From Deltaproteobacteria bacterium (GTDB lineage Bacteria > Myxococcota_A > Polyangia > GCA-2747355 > JADLHG01), in NCBI GenBank assembly GCA_020848905.1, contig JADLHG010000009.1, positions 124,001 through 188,000 on the forward strand: a stretch of 64,000 nucleotides of DNA, read 5' to 3'. Below are positions 1 through 8,085 of this stretch, piece after piece. The stretch's first letter is position 1; every line of letters starts with the position of its first letter. Both the position numbers and the translations under genes were made by a program. Under the pieces are notes generated by a model. That model was not told the origin of the DNA and ran no database searches. It saw nothing but the letters and a program-made list of their open reading frames with translations.

Positions 1-1584
1 GCCTTCGGACAGAGCGTGGTGACCTCCGCCCTGTTCGCGTCCAACCTCTACTTCCTCGACGCGGCGGACTACTTCGGCGGCAAGGACGGCTCGTCGTTGC
101 TCCTGCACCTGTGGTCGCTCGGGGTCGAGGAACAGTTCTACCTGGCCTTCCCGCTGCTCTTTGTCTGCATCAAGAAATACTTTCGCGGGCGGTACGTCAC
201 GACCGTCGTGGGGCTGGCCTTCGCCTCGTTCGCGCTCAATCTGGTGGCGACCGTCTATGCGCCGCGGATTGCGTTCTATTCAATGCCCACCCGGGCCTGG
301 GAGTTTCTCCTCGGCACCCTGGTCGCCATCGGCGCCCTTCCCGAGGTGCGCTCGGTCCTCTGGCGTGAGGCCCTCGCCGTCTTCGGCTTGCTGCTCATCT
401 TCCTCGCGATCTTCTCCTTTGACCCGGGCACCGCCTTCCCGGGCTATGCGGCGCTCGTGCCGTGCCTGGGGGCGGCCTGCCTGCTCCACGCCGGAGAGCG
501 GGACCTCACGGGCGTGTCCCGACTTCTGTCCGTCAAACCGCTCGTCTCCGTCGGACTCATCTCGTATTCCGTCTACCTCTGGCACTGGCCGCTAGACGTC
601 TATTATGCGCTCGGCGTACAGACCTTCCCCTCACGCCTGGCCAAGGTGGGCCTGGTCGCCGCCGCTATCGGCTGCGGTGCGCTTTCCTGGTGGATCGTCG
701 AGCAGCCCTTTCGCACGCGCCAGCTCGCGTCTTCGCCGCGCGCTCTGGTGCGCGCCTCGTGCCTCGCCGCCCTGGCCCTGCTCGCGGTCGGCGGCGCGCT
801 GGTCCTGACCCGCGGCCTCCCCACGCGCTTCTCGGCGAAGGCGACGCAGTATGCGTCTTTTTTGGGCTACCCGACGGTACCAGTCTATCGGGACGGGGTT
901 TGCTTTCTCACGCCGAAGTACAACCGGATAGAGGATTTCCGGACGGATATCTGTCTGAAGCCGGTCGCCGGCGCGCGGAATATCCTGCTCCTGGGAGATA
1001 GCCATGCCGCGCAGTACTGGAAGGGTCTCTCCAACGCCTATCGCGACGTCCGCCTGCTACAGGGGACCGGCGCGGGCTGCAAGCCGCTCCTCGGCGGGGC
1101 CTCGGGCGAGAAGCCCTGTCCCGAGCTGATGCGGCCGCTGCTCGGGGAGTTCCTCGCGCAGCATCGACTCGAGGCGGTGGTCCTCGCTGCCCGGTGGCGC
1201 CCCGCGGATCTGGGGCCGCTGCTCGCGACCGTCAAGCACGTGAAGAAGCTCGCACCCCGCGTCATCGTCATCGGGCCGATCGTGGAATACCGCATCGCGC
1301 TTCCCCGTCTGGTGGCGCTGGCCGAGGCGCACGGCCGACCCGAGGTAGTCGAGGCAGCCCGCGTGCGAGAGCTCAAGCAGCTCGACGGCATCTTCGCGCG
1401 CGAGCTAGCCGCCGCGCAGGTGGAGTACGTCTCGGCCTATCGCACGCTCTGCGGGCCGACCGGGTGTGTGACCACCGTCCCTTCCGGGGCGCCCGTGCAG
1501 TTCGACTACGGGCATCTCACTGAGGAGGGCGCGACCTTCATGGCCCAGGAGTGGCGCAAGGGCCGCATCTGGACCGGCCTGTAA
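1..1584 (+). CDS. O-acyltransferase, acyltransferase-3 plus SGNH domains (5' end missing)
   Basis: Membrane acyltransferase of the OafA/YrhL type, expected to O-acetylate a surface polysaccharide or LPS. The reading frame is open from base 1. The first residues (AFGQSVVTSALFASN) already lie inside the acyltransferase-3 domain, so the true start is upstream of the window. The domain hallmark WSLGVEEQFYL is near codon 38-48, and several hydrophobic segments follow. A C-terminal SGNH hydrolase-like domain carries the GDSH block (LLLGDSHAAQYW, about codons 329-340) and a DYGH block (D502, H505), which supply the Ser and Asp/His of the catalytic site. A glycosyltransferase starts 10 bp downstream, so the two probably belong to one polysaccharide operon. 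The exact substrate cannot be read from sequence. Confidence 0.9.
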   Translation, partial: AFGQSVVTSALFASNLYFLDAADYFGGKDGSSLLLHLWSLGVEEQFYLAFPLLFVCIKKYFRGRYVTTVVGLAFASFALNLVATVYAPRIAFYSMPTRAWEFLLGTLVAIGALPEVRSVLWREALAVFGLLLIFLAIFSFDPGTAFPGYAALVPCLGAACLLHAGERDLTGVSRLLSVKPLVSVGLISYSVYLWHWPLDVYYALGVQTFPSRLAKVGLVAAAIGCGALSWWIVEQPFRTRQLASSPRALVRASCLAALALLAVGGALVLTRGLPTRFSAKATQYASFLGYPTVPVYRDGVCFLTPKYNRIEDFRTDICLKPVAGARNILLLGDSHAAQYWKGLSNAYRDVRLLQGTGAGCKPLLGGASGEKPCPELMRPLLGEFLAQHRLEAVVLAARWRPADLGPLLATVKHVKKLAPRVIVIGPIVEYRIALPRLVALAEAHGRPEVVEAARVRELKQLDGIFARELAAAQVEYVSAYRTLCGPTGCVTTVPSGAPVQFDYGHLTEEGATFMAQEWRKGRIWTGL

Positions 1585-1594
1585 AGGAGGCGAC

Positions 1595-2809
1595 GTGACC
1601 CGACCTGTCCCGCTCACGATCTGGATCGGCTTCCCCGCTCCGTACCAGAACGACCTGCTGGAGGCCCTGGAGGCGACGGGCCGCGTGGACCTGCACGTCG
1701 TCTTCGCGCGCCACCTGCCCGCCGATCGCCTAGAGCTCGGCTGGAAGGCGCGGCTCGGCAGCTACCGGCACCGGTTCCTCTCCGACGGGGACGCGCTCTC
1801 TCTGGCCGCACGCCTCGCGTGGCGGCAGCGGCACCGCGTGCACGTGGTGAACGGCATCTGGATGGAGGCGCCCTTCGCGGTGGCCCTGAGCACCCTCGCG
1901 GGGGCAGGCTCCCGCTACCTCATCTTCTCGGAGTCCCCGGATGCGCGCGCCCCGCGTCCCCTTCCGCTGCGCATCACTCGCCGGGCCCTCGGCACCGCCA
2001 TCGCGCGAGCCGCCACCGGGGCTCTGGCCGTGTCGCACTTCGCCCTCGACTACTATCGCGCGCTCGGCGTGCCGGAGCGTGGCCTCTACCCCTTCGGCTA
2101 CTTCTGCCGGGGCGCGGACCGGGAGGCCGTCGCGCCGCACCGGCGCCCCGACCGGCTCGAGGTCCTGTATCTGGGGCAGCTCGTCCATCGCAAGGGGCTC
2201 GACCTGCTCCTCGAGGCCATCCGCCCGCTGCTGCGGCAGTCGGCGCGGCTGCACCTCGCGATCGCCGGCGCCGGCCCCGAGCGTGCGGAGCTCGAGCGGC
2301 GCGTCGCGGAGGTGGGCCTCGCCGGGAGGGTGCGGCTCGAAGGACCCGTGGCCTCGCACGAGGTCCTTGGCCGCATCGCCGCGGCCGACCTGCTCGCGCT
2401 CCCCTCGCGCTGGGACGGCTGGGGGATCGTGGTGAACGAGGCGCTCTCCGTAGGCGTGCCGGTGCTGATCTCCGACCGGTGCGGCGCGATGGACCTGGTG
2501 CGGCAGGGCGTGAACGGCTACGTGCACACCAGCGAGAGCGTGGCGTCTCTGCGCGCGAACCTCGAGGCCTTCGTCCGCCTCGGCCCGGCCGAACGCCTCC
2601 ACATGCGGCAGGCCGCGCTCCAGACCGGCGAGCAGCTCCGGGTCCGTCGGGCGGCGGAGTACCTCATCGACTGCGTGGAACACGCCCTCAAGCGGCGCGC
2701 CATGCCCCCCGCTATTCCGTGGCTCGAAGCCCGAGCTTCTCGTACACGGCGGCAAAGTCGACCCGATCGCCACCCGGCATGCGCTGGGCCGAGTGCTCCT
2801 GCTCCTTGA
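1595..2809 (+). CDS. Glycosyltransferase family 4 (GT-B fold)
   Basis: Predicted cytoplasmic glycosyltransferase transferring a sugar from an NDP donor to a glycan or lipid acceptor. The GTG start is preceded by AAAGGAGG at a good distance. The N-terminal Rossmann half begins WIGFPAPYQNDLLEAL. The C-terminal half has the usual LYLGQLVHRKGLDLLLEA strand-helix and the donor-binding region EALSVGVPVLISDR followed by GAMDLV, typical of GT4 proteins. Length (404 aa) fits the family. Its position after the O-acyltransferase suggests they build and decorate the same surface glycan. The last 30 or so residues (after about base 2715) are Arg/Pro-rich and overlap the 3' end of the convergent gene by 98 bp, so the tail is probably a non-conserved read-through extension. 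Confidence 0.88.
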   Translation: MTRPVPLTIWIGFPAPYQNDLLEALEATGRVDLHVVFARHLPADRLELGWKARLGSYRHRFLSDGDALSLAARLAWRQRHRVHVVNGIWMEAPFAVALSTLAGAGSRYLIFSESPDARAPRPLPLRITRRALGTAIARAATGALAVSHFALDYYRALGVPERGLYPFGYFCRGADREAVAPHRRPDRLEVLYLGQLVHRKGLDLLLEAIRPLLRQSARLHLAIAGAGPERAELERRVAEVGLAGRVRLEGPVASHEVLGRIAAADLLALPSRWDGWGIVVNEALSVGVPVLISDRCGAMDLVRQGVNGYVHTSESVASLRANLEAFVRLGPAERLHMRQAALQTGEQLRVRRAAEYLIDCVEHALKRRAMPPAIPWLEARASRTRRQSRPDRHPACAGPSAPAP

Positions 2810-4109
2810 GCAGCGCAGCCACCTTCTCCCGCCCTCGCTTCGTGCGTGCGGCCTCGCGGGGCGTCTGGCCGTCGAGCGCGGGCAGTTGCTCGTCGATCCA
2901 CTGGGTGAGGTGCTGCTGCAAGAAGTTGCTCAGCAGCTCGGCCTGGACCTCCGGAGGAATGCCAGCCTGCGGCTGTGCGCGCGGGCGCTGCGCGTGCTCC
3001 CTGAGCGCGACCTCGAGGTCCTTGACGGCGTCCAGGCGATGGGTGGCCAGCTCGCCGAGGAGCCCGGCCAGGAAGGCCTTGCCCTGGGCCAGCCGCTCCT
3101 TCGACTGGGTCTCGAGCTTCAGCCGTCCCTTCTGGATCGCGATGATTCCGAGGTGGAGCGCTCCCGGCCCGAGCTGCTGTCGGCCCTTGCGGTCCATCCA
3201 GTGGAACGCCCCGTCGCCGTCGTCGTCGAGGTCCGGGTGCGCCGCGAGCTTCTCCGTCACCGCCTCGACGTCCGACAGGTCGAAGAGCGCCTCGCAGAAG
3301 ACCACCTCCTCGCCGTCCATGGTCCGGATGCGCGGGGGCTGCTGGGCCATGGAGGCGCGAAGAAGTGCGTGGTGCGCGGGGCCCACGGCAGCGGCGGTGA
3401 GCGCCCTCGCCGGGAGATCGGGGCGCGCTTTCCTCGCCTTGGTGAGGGCGCTTCGCAGGGCCTTCAACACCGCGTCCAGGTGCCCCCGAGGCACTCTCGC
3501 GTTGTCGCCGGTGAAGATGCGGCGCCCGCCGTGATCGGTCACCCAGGCCAGCAGCGCGTCGAACTTCACCACGGCGTGCGTCCCGGTCTTCTCGTGCACG
3601 AAGAACGTGTTTCCGGTGATCAGATCTCGGAGCTCCAGCCCCTCGTCTACCCGGATCTCCTGAATCTCGAAGGCCGAGAACCACGCGTTCCTGAGCGCCT
3701 CGAGGGCCTTGGTCTCGGCCAGCTTGAGCCGCGTCCCCCGCTCGTGCAGGTAGCGATCGACATAGCGCTGCCCCGTGCCGTCGGTGAAGCCGTGCGCCAT
3801 GAAGCCCGCGAAGTTGGACTCCTCCCAGGCTTCGGGGACACGCCGCTTGCCCTTGCCAAAGAGGGACGCGTGCGCCGCGAGACACCAGTCGTCGTCCGCG
3901 AACATGGCGGCAAACAGCTTCTCGGTGGCCGCGTTGTAGGCGGCGAGGAGCGACGCGCTCCCGTCGGCCTCGACGAAGTAGGGACAGTCCGAGGGGCACG
4001 CGAGCTCGCGCCCCCGGTGCTGCCCGCAGCAGGCGCTGCAGATCACCCCCGCGAGGGCCGGGCACGCGCGCCTCCCCTTCTGACGTTGACAGTGGCCGCA
4101 CTTGCTCAT
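2712..4109 (-). CDS. Unknown protein with N-terminal zinc-ribbon-like Cys cluster
   Basis: Function unknown. The first 45 residues hold eight Cys in a compact pattern: CGHCQRQKGRRACP, then CSACC and CPSDCPYF. This looks like one or two zinc-binding knuckles. The middle 330 residues have no motif I recognise. Near the C-terminus (about 385-440) is a TPREAARTKRGREKVAALL segment after IPALDG-like wording. That wording recurs at the C-terminal ends of several SEC-C/MbcA-ParS-type proteins, so the family resemblance is suggestive only. ATG is preceded by AGGGAGACTTC, a reasonable ribosome site. Monocistronic; its 3' end overlaps the convergent glycosyltransferase. A role in nucleic-acid or protein binding would be a guess. 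Confidence 0.75.
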   Translation of the reverse strand: MSKCGHCQRQKGRRACPALAGVICSACCGQHRGRELACPSDCPYFVEADGSASLLAAYNAATEKLFAAMFADDDWCLAAHASLFGKGKRRVPEAWEESNFAGFMAHGFTDGTGQRYVDRYLHERGTRLKLAETKALEALRNAWFSAFEIQEIRVDEGLELRDLITGNTFFVHEKTGTHAVVKFDALLAWVTDHGGRRIFTGDNARVPRGHLDAVLKALRSALTKARKARPDLPARALTAAAVGPAHHALLRASMAQQPPRIRTMDGEEVVFCEALFDLSDVEAVTEKLAAHPDLDDDGDGAFHWMDRKGRQQLGPGALHLGIIAIQKGRLKLETQSKERLAQGKAFLAGLLGELATHRLDAVKDLEVALREHAQRPRAQPQAGIPPEVQAELLSNFLQQHLTQWIDEQLPALDGQTPREAARTKRGREKVAALLKEQEHSAQRMPGGDRVDFAAVYEKLGLRATE

Positions 4110-4208
4110 GAAGTCTCCCTGCTCCCTGCGGGGAATACCTCAGAGCGGGCGAGGATGCACGCTCGGTCGCGTCCTCTTGCGGCGTGGGCTACTCGACCGC
4201 CGAAGGGA

Positions 4209-5834
4209 CTACTTGATCGGCGAGGTGCAGGTGAGCGAGACCGGGTCACAGACCTGCGAGAGGCCACAGCAGGTGGTGCAGCCGCAGAGCGTCTGGCTCG
4301 CGCCGCAGAGCGGGGCGCACTGGCCGGCCACGCGCGCCTGACCGCAGGGGCAGGGCGGATAGCTCGTGCACTTGCCGGCGTCGCAGTACTGGTTGGCCGG
4401 GCAGGAGCCCGTCTGGCAGGTGCCGCCGCAGCCGTTATCCGCCCCGCAGGCCTTGCCGGTGCAGTCGGGCTTGCAGCACCCCATGGACTGGCAGAACTCG
4501 CCCACCGGACAGCTCCCTTGCCTGCACGTGCCGCCGCAGCCGTCGGCCGCGCCGCAAGCCTTGCCGGTGCAGTTCGGGGCGCAGATGCAGCTCCCCTTCG
4601 AGCAGCCCCACCCGAGCTGGCACCAGCCGGTCTGGCACTTCCCGCCGCAACCGTCCTCGGCGCCGCAGGCCTTGCCCGTGCAGTTGGGCTTGCAGACGCA
4701 CAGGCCCTTCGAGCACATCTTGTCCGTCGGACAGGTGCCGCTCTGGCAAATACCCCCGCAGGTGTCGTCGGCGCCGCAGGCCTTGCCCGCGCAGTCCGGC
4801 TTGCAGATGCAGACCCCCTTGTTGCACATCTTGCCGGGCAGGCAGCCGCCGGTCTGACACTTGCCACCGCACTCGTCGTCGGCGCCGCACTCCTTGTTCG
4901 TGCAGTTCGGCTTGCAGACGCACACCCCCTTCGAGCACATCTTGCCCGGCGCGCAGCTCCCCGACAGGCACTTGCCCCCGCAGCCGTCGTCGGCCCCGCA
5001 GGTCTTGCCGGCGCAGTCCGCCTTGCAGACGCAGCTGCCCGCCGTGCAGACGCGCCCCGGAGCGCACGCCCCGGTCGCGCACTTCGTGCCGCAGCCGTCG
5101 TCCTCGCCGCACTGCTTGCCGACGCAGGTGCACGTCTTGCCGCCGCCCGTGCCTCCGGTCCCGCCCGTCGAGACGCACTGCCCGTAGGCGCAGGTCTTGC
5201 CGCTCGCGCAGCCGCCGGGGCAATTGCAGGAGTCGATGCAGGTCCCGCCCGAGCAGAACTCCCCCGCCTTGCAGGTCATGCACGCGCACGGATTGTCCAC
5301 GCACTTGCCACCGACGCAGGACTGGCAGCCGCCGCAGGTCACGCCGCTGCACGCGTCCGCCGTCGGGCAGACCCGGTGGCACGCCATCCCGTCCCCACAG
5401 CTCTTGCTGCACGGGCTGATGGGCACGCACTTGCCGCCCGAGCAGAAGTTCCCCGGGTCGCAGGTCACGCCGGCGCAGGGCGAGAGGAAGCAACCGCTCA
5501 CACACTTGCCCTCGATGCAGGTCTGGTTGCCCGCGCAGGTCACCCCCACGCAGAGGTCGGTGGTCGGCACGCACCGGTCCGCACAGGGCAGTCCGTTCTG
5601 CACCGTGCCACCTCCGAGGCCTTCGTCGAGGGAGCCGAAGGGATCCTCGGCGCCCTCGGGCAGGCCGGTCGAGATCGGGGTGACGCCCGCGTCTCCGGAG
5701 GTGTCTCCTGCGCCCGGTTGGGCCTGGCCCGAGCAGGCCGCCGCCAGGGCGAGCGTGAGCCCCAGCCCGAGCCCCAGCGACGGTCGACGACAGCCACGGT
5801 CGGAAAGGCGGGCTCCGGTCGGCAGACGGCGCAT
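4209..5834 (-). CDS. Cysteine-rich repeat lipoprotein (541 aa)
   Basis: Predicted outer-surface or periplasmic lipoprotein of unknown role. I chose the ATG at 5834 because AGGAGGAG lies directly upstream and the signal peptide then follows normally, ending in a lipobox with Cys34 (LAAAC). The mature part starts with a low-complexity linker, then about 200 residues of irregular Cys pairs. Residues about 233-490 form seven tandem 37-residue Cys-rich units (nine Cys in a canonical unit), each like CTGKACGAEDGCGGKC plus a shorter CSKGSCIC half. A last Cys-rich tail ends in LTCTSPIK. Such units resemble disulfide-stapled EGF/VWC-like repeats and are common in myxobacterial surface proteins. The AT-rich upstream region with a palindrome suggests dedicated regulation. 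Adhesion or matrix function is inference. Confidence 0.85.
   Translation of the reverse strand: MRRLPTGARLSDRGCRRPSLGLGLGLTLALAAACSGQAQPGAGDTSGDAGVTPISTGLPEGAEDPFGSLDEGLGGGTVQNGLPCADRCVPTTDLCVGVTCAGNQTCIEGKCVSGCFLSPCAGVTCDPGNFCSGGKCVPISPCSKSCGDGMACHRVCPTADACSGVTCGGCQSCVGGKCVDNPCACMTCKAGEFCSGGTCIDSCNCPGGCASGKTCAYGQCVSTGGTGGTGGGKTCTCVGKQCGEDDGCGTKCATGACAPGRVCTAGSCVCKADCAGKTCGADDGCGGKCLSGSCAPGKMCSKGVCVCKPNCTNKECGADDECGGKCQTGGCLPGKMCNKGVCICKPDCAGKACGADDTCGGICQSGTCPTDKMCSKGLCVCKPNCTGKACGAEDGCGGKCQTGWCQLGWGCSKGSCICAPNCTGKACGAADGCGGTCRQGSCPVGEFCQSMGCCKPDCTGKACGADNGCGGTCQTGSCPANQYCDAGKCTSYPPCPCGQARVAGQCAPLCGASQTLCGCTTCCGLSQVCDPVSLTCTSPIK
4360..5140 (-). repeat. Seven tandem 111-bp units encoding 37-aa Cys repeats
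   Basis: Within the Cys-rich lipoprotein gene, seven consecutive units of about 111 bp encode segments with the core pattern C-x4-CGA-x-D-x-CGG-x-C. They differ at many silent and non-silent positions, so they are old duplications rather than a recent expansion. The boundaries are approximate. The last two units replace the terminal CxC half with degenerate forms. Confidence 0.8.
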
Positions 5835-5897
5835 GGCTCCTCCTCGGTTCTGGGGTTTTGGGTATTCGTCGATCATCATGGCCCCGAGACCGAACAC

Positions 5898-5945
5898 TGG
5901 CAAGATATTTTGTTTGCGATATTACGCAAATATTTGTCACATATC
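5898..5945 (-). promoter_or_regulatory. AT-rich regulatory region with overlapping palindromes
   Basis: The 321-bp gap 5835-6155 holds no gene. In its middle is an AT-rich island containing TTTGCG-ATATTA-CGCAAA (5913-5930, perfect 6-bp arms) overlapping CAAATATTTG (5927-5936, a perfect palindrome). It lies about 80-100 bp upstream of the Cys-rich lipoprotein ATG (5834). A weak -35/-10 pair, TTGCGT and TATCTT, can be read on the minus strand across it, which would put the palindrome over the promoter. A dimeric repressor or activator site is likely; the regulator is unknown. Confidence 0.45.
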
Positions 5946-6155
5946 GATCATTTCTTCGCATAAGGGTCTTCTTGGTTACGTTGGTAGGCGTCTCCCGCCC
6001 CTGGGCCCCGCGCCCCCATTCCGTCGAGCGCGCCTCTTGAAACCCGGCCGGGCCCGGGCGTAGAGTCCGCCCGCCGGACGGCCACCGAGCGAGGGGCCGG
6101 CGCAACGCGCGCCGACGCACGCGGCCGACCGACGGGAGGGAGAGGAGGGAAGACC

Positions 6156-6569
6156 ATGATCCCACCGAACGGCCCGCAGCAGGCTGTCCGACGAAAAGCA
6201 GGCGAGACCTCGGACGAACGACGCACGGAGGTGCGCCAAGCCGCCGAGGCGGCCGTGCTCGTGATCCCGAAAGAGAACGAGAGACCGCGCTTCTGGGCCG
6301 AGGTGCGGGACATCAGCCGAGGGGGGATGTTCCTCGCCACTGAGGAGCCCATCCCCGAGGACACCGTGTTCTGGGCCAAGATCGTCCCCCGCAACGCGCC
6401 CGCCGTGCGCGCGCTCGCCCGCGTGGTGCATACCCACCATCCCAAAGGGGTCGGGTGCAGCTTCGTGGACCTTTCCAGCGCGGCGCGGCAATCCCTGGAC
6501 GTGTGGCTGGGTCGCACGGGGGGCCTGCCCGCGGTGTCCGGCGTGATCGACCCCGGCGGATCGCGTTAG
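6156..6569 (+). CDS. PilZ-domain protein
   Basis: A 137-residue soluble protein made of one PilZ domain, the family that binds cyclic di-GMP. The Arg-rich N-terminal segment (DERRTEVRQAAEAAV, about residues 22-36) corresponds to the RxxxR arm. The second signature, D-x-S-x-x-G, is present as DISRGGMFL at about residues 50-58. Length is normal for a stand-alone PilZ effector. ATG follows an AGGAGGGA ribosome site. A -10-like TAGAGT lies about 95 bp upstream. It stands alone between divergent and downstream units, so its target is not indicated by context. A second PilZ gene and a GGDEF gene occur in the window. Confidence 0.85.
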   Translation: MIPPNGPQQAVRRKAGETSDERRTEVRQAAEAAVLVIPKENERPRFWAEVRDISRGGMFLATEEPIPEDTVFWAKIVPRNAPAVRALARVVHTHHPKGVGCSFVDLSSAARQSLDVWLGRTGGLPAVSGVIDPGGSR

Positions 6570-6729
6570 CCCGGCGCGTCGCGCTCGTCCTGCGTGGGGC
6601 CACCGAGTCCCCGACGATGGCCAGGCCAGCCGCCAGGCGCGGGCCTTCCAGCCGCGCCGGTGACCCGCCGCGTCGCAACAAACGTTGGTGATTTCCGTGA
6701 TCTGAGTTTCGCCCGGCTACCGTCGTGCT

Positions 6730-6745
6730 TGGCACGGGTGTTGAA
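6730..6745 (+). promoter_or_regulatory. Sigma-54-like promoter (-24/-12) for the P1 peptidase operon
   Basis: TGGCACGGGTGTTGAA has a perfect TGGCAC -24 element and correct spacing, but the -12 element reads TTGA instead of TTGC. Predicted transcription start near 6756, 37 bp before the ATG at 6793. The rest of the gap 6570-6792 shows nothing else. Confidence 0.4.
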
Positions 6746-6792
6746 GCCCTTACCCCGTGCAACCCCTGACGGCCCAAGGAGAGCCACCGGGC

Positions 6793-8085
6793 ATGAACGA
6801 GGTCGGGCGTGGACGGCGCGCGGCGCGCATGGGTGGACGGGCCTGGGTGACCTGGCCGATGGCCCTCCTCCTCGGGGGGCTCCTGGCGATGTCGAGGAGC
6901 TCGGCCATGCCCGAGAAGGCGACGCAGGGTAAGCGGCGCAAAGCACCGACGACGAGAGCCCGCGAGCTGGGCATCCCCTTCAACGGCACGCCCGGACGCT
7001 ACAACGCCATCACCGACGTGGCCGGCATCAGTGTCGGTCACGCGACGATCCATTCCGGCAAGGGACCGAACGCCATCCGCAGCGGGGTGACCGGGATCCT
7101 CGTGCGACCGCGTGGCTCGCGGCAGCCCGTGGCGGCGGCGAGTGCGCAGCTCAACGGCAACGGCGAGATGACCGGCCTCCCCTTTCTCGAGACCGTGGGC
7201 AAGCTCTGGGGCGGGATCGCGCTGACCGAGACGCTCAGCGTCGGAGCGGTGCGGGACGCCCTCGCGCGCTATCTGCACGGCCGGTTGCGCCTGGGCTCGG
7301 AGCCTTCCGCGCTCCCCGTCGCCGCGGAGACCTGGCCGGGGATGTTGAGCGACGCGTGGGCCTCCCCCGTCACGGGCGCGCACGTGGACCAGGCGCTCGA
7401 CGCCGCGAAGCCCGGGCCCGTCGAAGAAGGGGGCGTGGGCGGCGGCACCGGCTCGGTCTGCTTCCAGTACAAAGGCGGGATCGGCACGGCCTCGCGCGTG
7501 GTGGGCAAGCACACGGTGGGTGTGCTCGTGCAGACCAACTTCGGCAAGCGCGGCGACCTCCAGATCGCCGGCGTCCCCGTCGGAAAGAAGCTCACCGGCC
7601 TGAAGCCGCTCTATCCGAAGCCGGGGCGCAAGAAGGACGGGTCGATCATCGTGGTCGTGGCGACGGACGCGCCGCTGCTGCCGCATCAGCTCAAGATGGT
7701 GGCCACACGCGCGGGCCTCGGGATCGGGCAGTGCGGCGGTATCGGCCGCGCCACCTCCGGGGATCTGTTCCTCGCCTTCTCCACGGCGCCGATCAAGCGC
7801 AGCGGCGGCGTTGACCACTGGGTGGGCCTGCCCGACCTGCGCCTCGACCCGATCTACGAGGCCGTGGTGCAGGCCACCGAGGAGGCGATCCTCAACGCGC
7901 TGGTCGCCGCCAAGACGATGACCGGCCGCGACGGCAACACCGTCTATGCCATGCCGCACGACGAGGTGCAGCGCCTGCTGAAGACGGCGGGCCGACTGGT
8001 TCCGGTCGAAGACGCAGCGGGGCCGGCGAAGGGCCCGGCGACGCGCCGCAAGGCCACCGCCGTGCGAGGTTCCGCCGCGCCATGA
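6793..8085 (+). CDS. Exported P1 (DmpA/S58) family peptidase
   Basis: Self-processing N-terminal-nucleophile aminopeptidase of the DmpA/BapA type, expected to release N-terminal residues from small peptides or beta-amino peptides. ATG at 6793 follows AAGGAGAG. An earlier GTG at 6757 lacks a ribosome site. A hydrophobic stretch (VTWPMALLLGGLLAM) acts as signal peptide, so the enzyme should be periplasmic or outside. The family core is clear: NAITDVAGISVGHATI near the start, GGVGGGTGSVCFQYKGGIG in the middle, and GSIIVVVATDAPL, where autocleavage is expected between Gly283 and Ser284, with Ser284 as nucleophile. Length (430 aa) is normal. The stop overlaps the next start by 4 bp, so it is translationally coupled to an SGNH lipoprotein. 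Confidence 0.88.
   Translation: MNEVGRGRRAARMGGRAWVTWPMALLLGGLLAMSRSSAMPEKATQGKRRKAPTTRARELGIPFNGTPGRYNAITDVAGISVGHATIHSGKGPNAIRSGVTGILVRPRGSRQPVAAASAQLNGNGEMTGLPFLETVGKLWGGIALTETLSVGAVRDALARYLHGRLRLGSEPSALPVAAETWPGMLSDAWASPVTGAHVDQALDAAKPGPVEEGGVGGGTGSVCFQYKGGIGTASRVVGKHTVGVLVQTNFGKRGDLQIAGVPVGKKLTGLKPLYPKPGRKKDGSIIVVVATDAPLLPHQLKMVATRAGLGIGQCGGIGRATSGDLFLAFSTAPIKRSGGVDHWVGLPDLRLDPIYEAVVQATEEAILNALVAAKTMTGRDGNTVYAMPHDEVQRLLKTAGRLVPVEDAAGPAKGPATRRKATAVRGSAAP

Noticed and set aside
2793-5963. Very long open frames antisense to real genes, for example 2793-5963 plus and 55081-58407 minus.
   Set aside because: They mirror recognised proteins on the other strand, have biased Arg/Ala/Pro composition and no domains; expected in GC-rich DNA.
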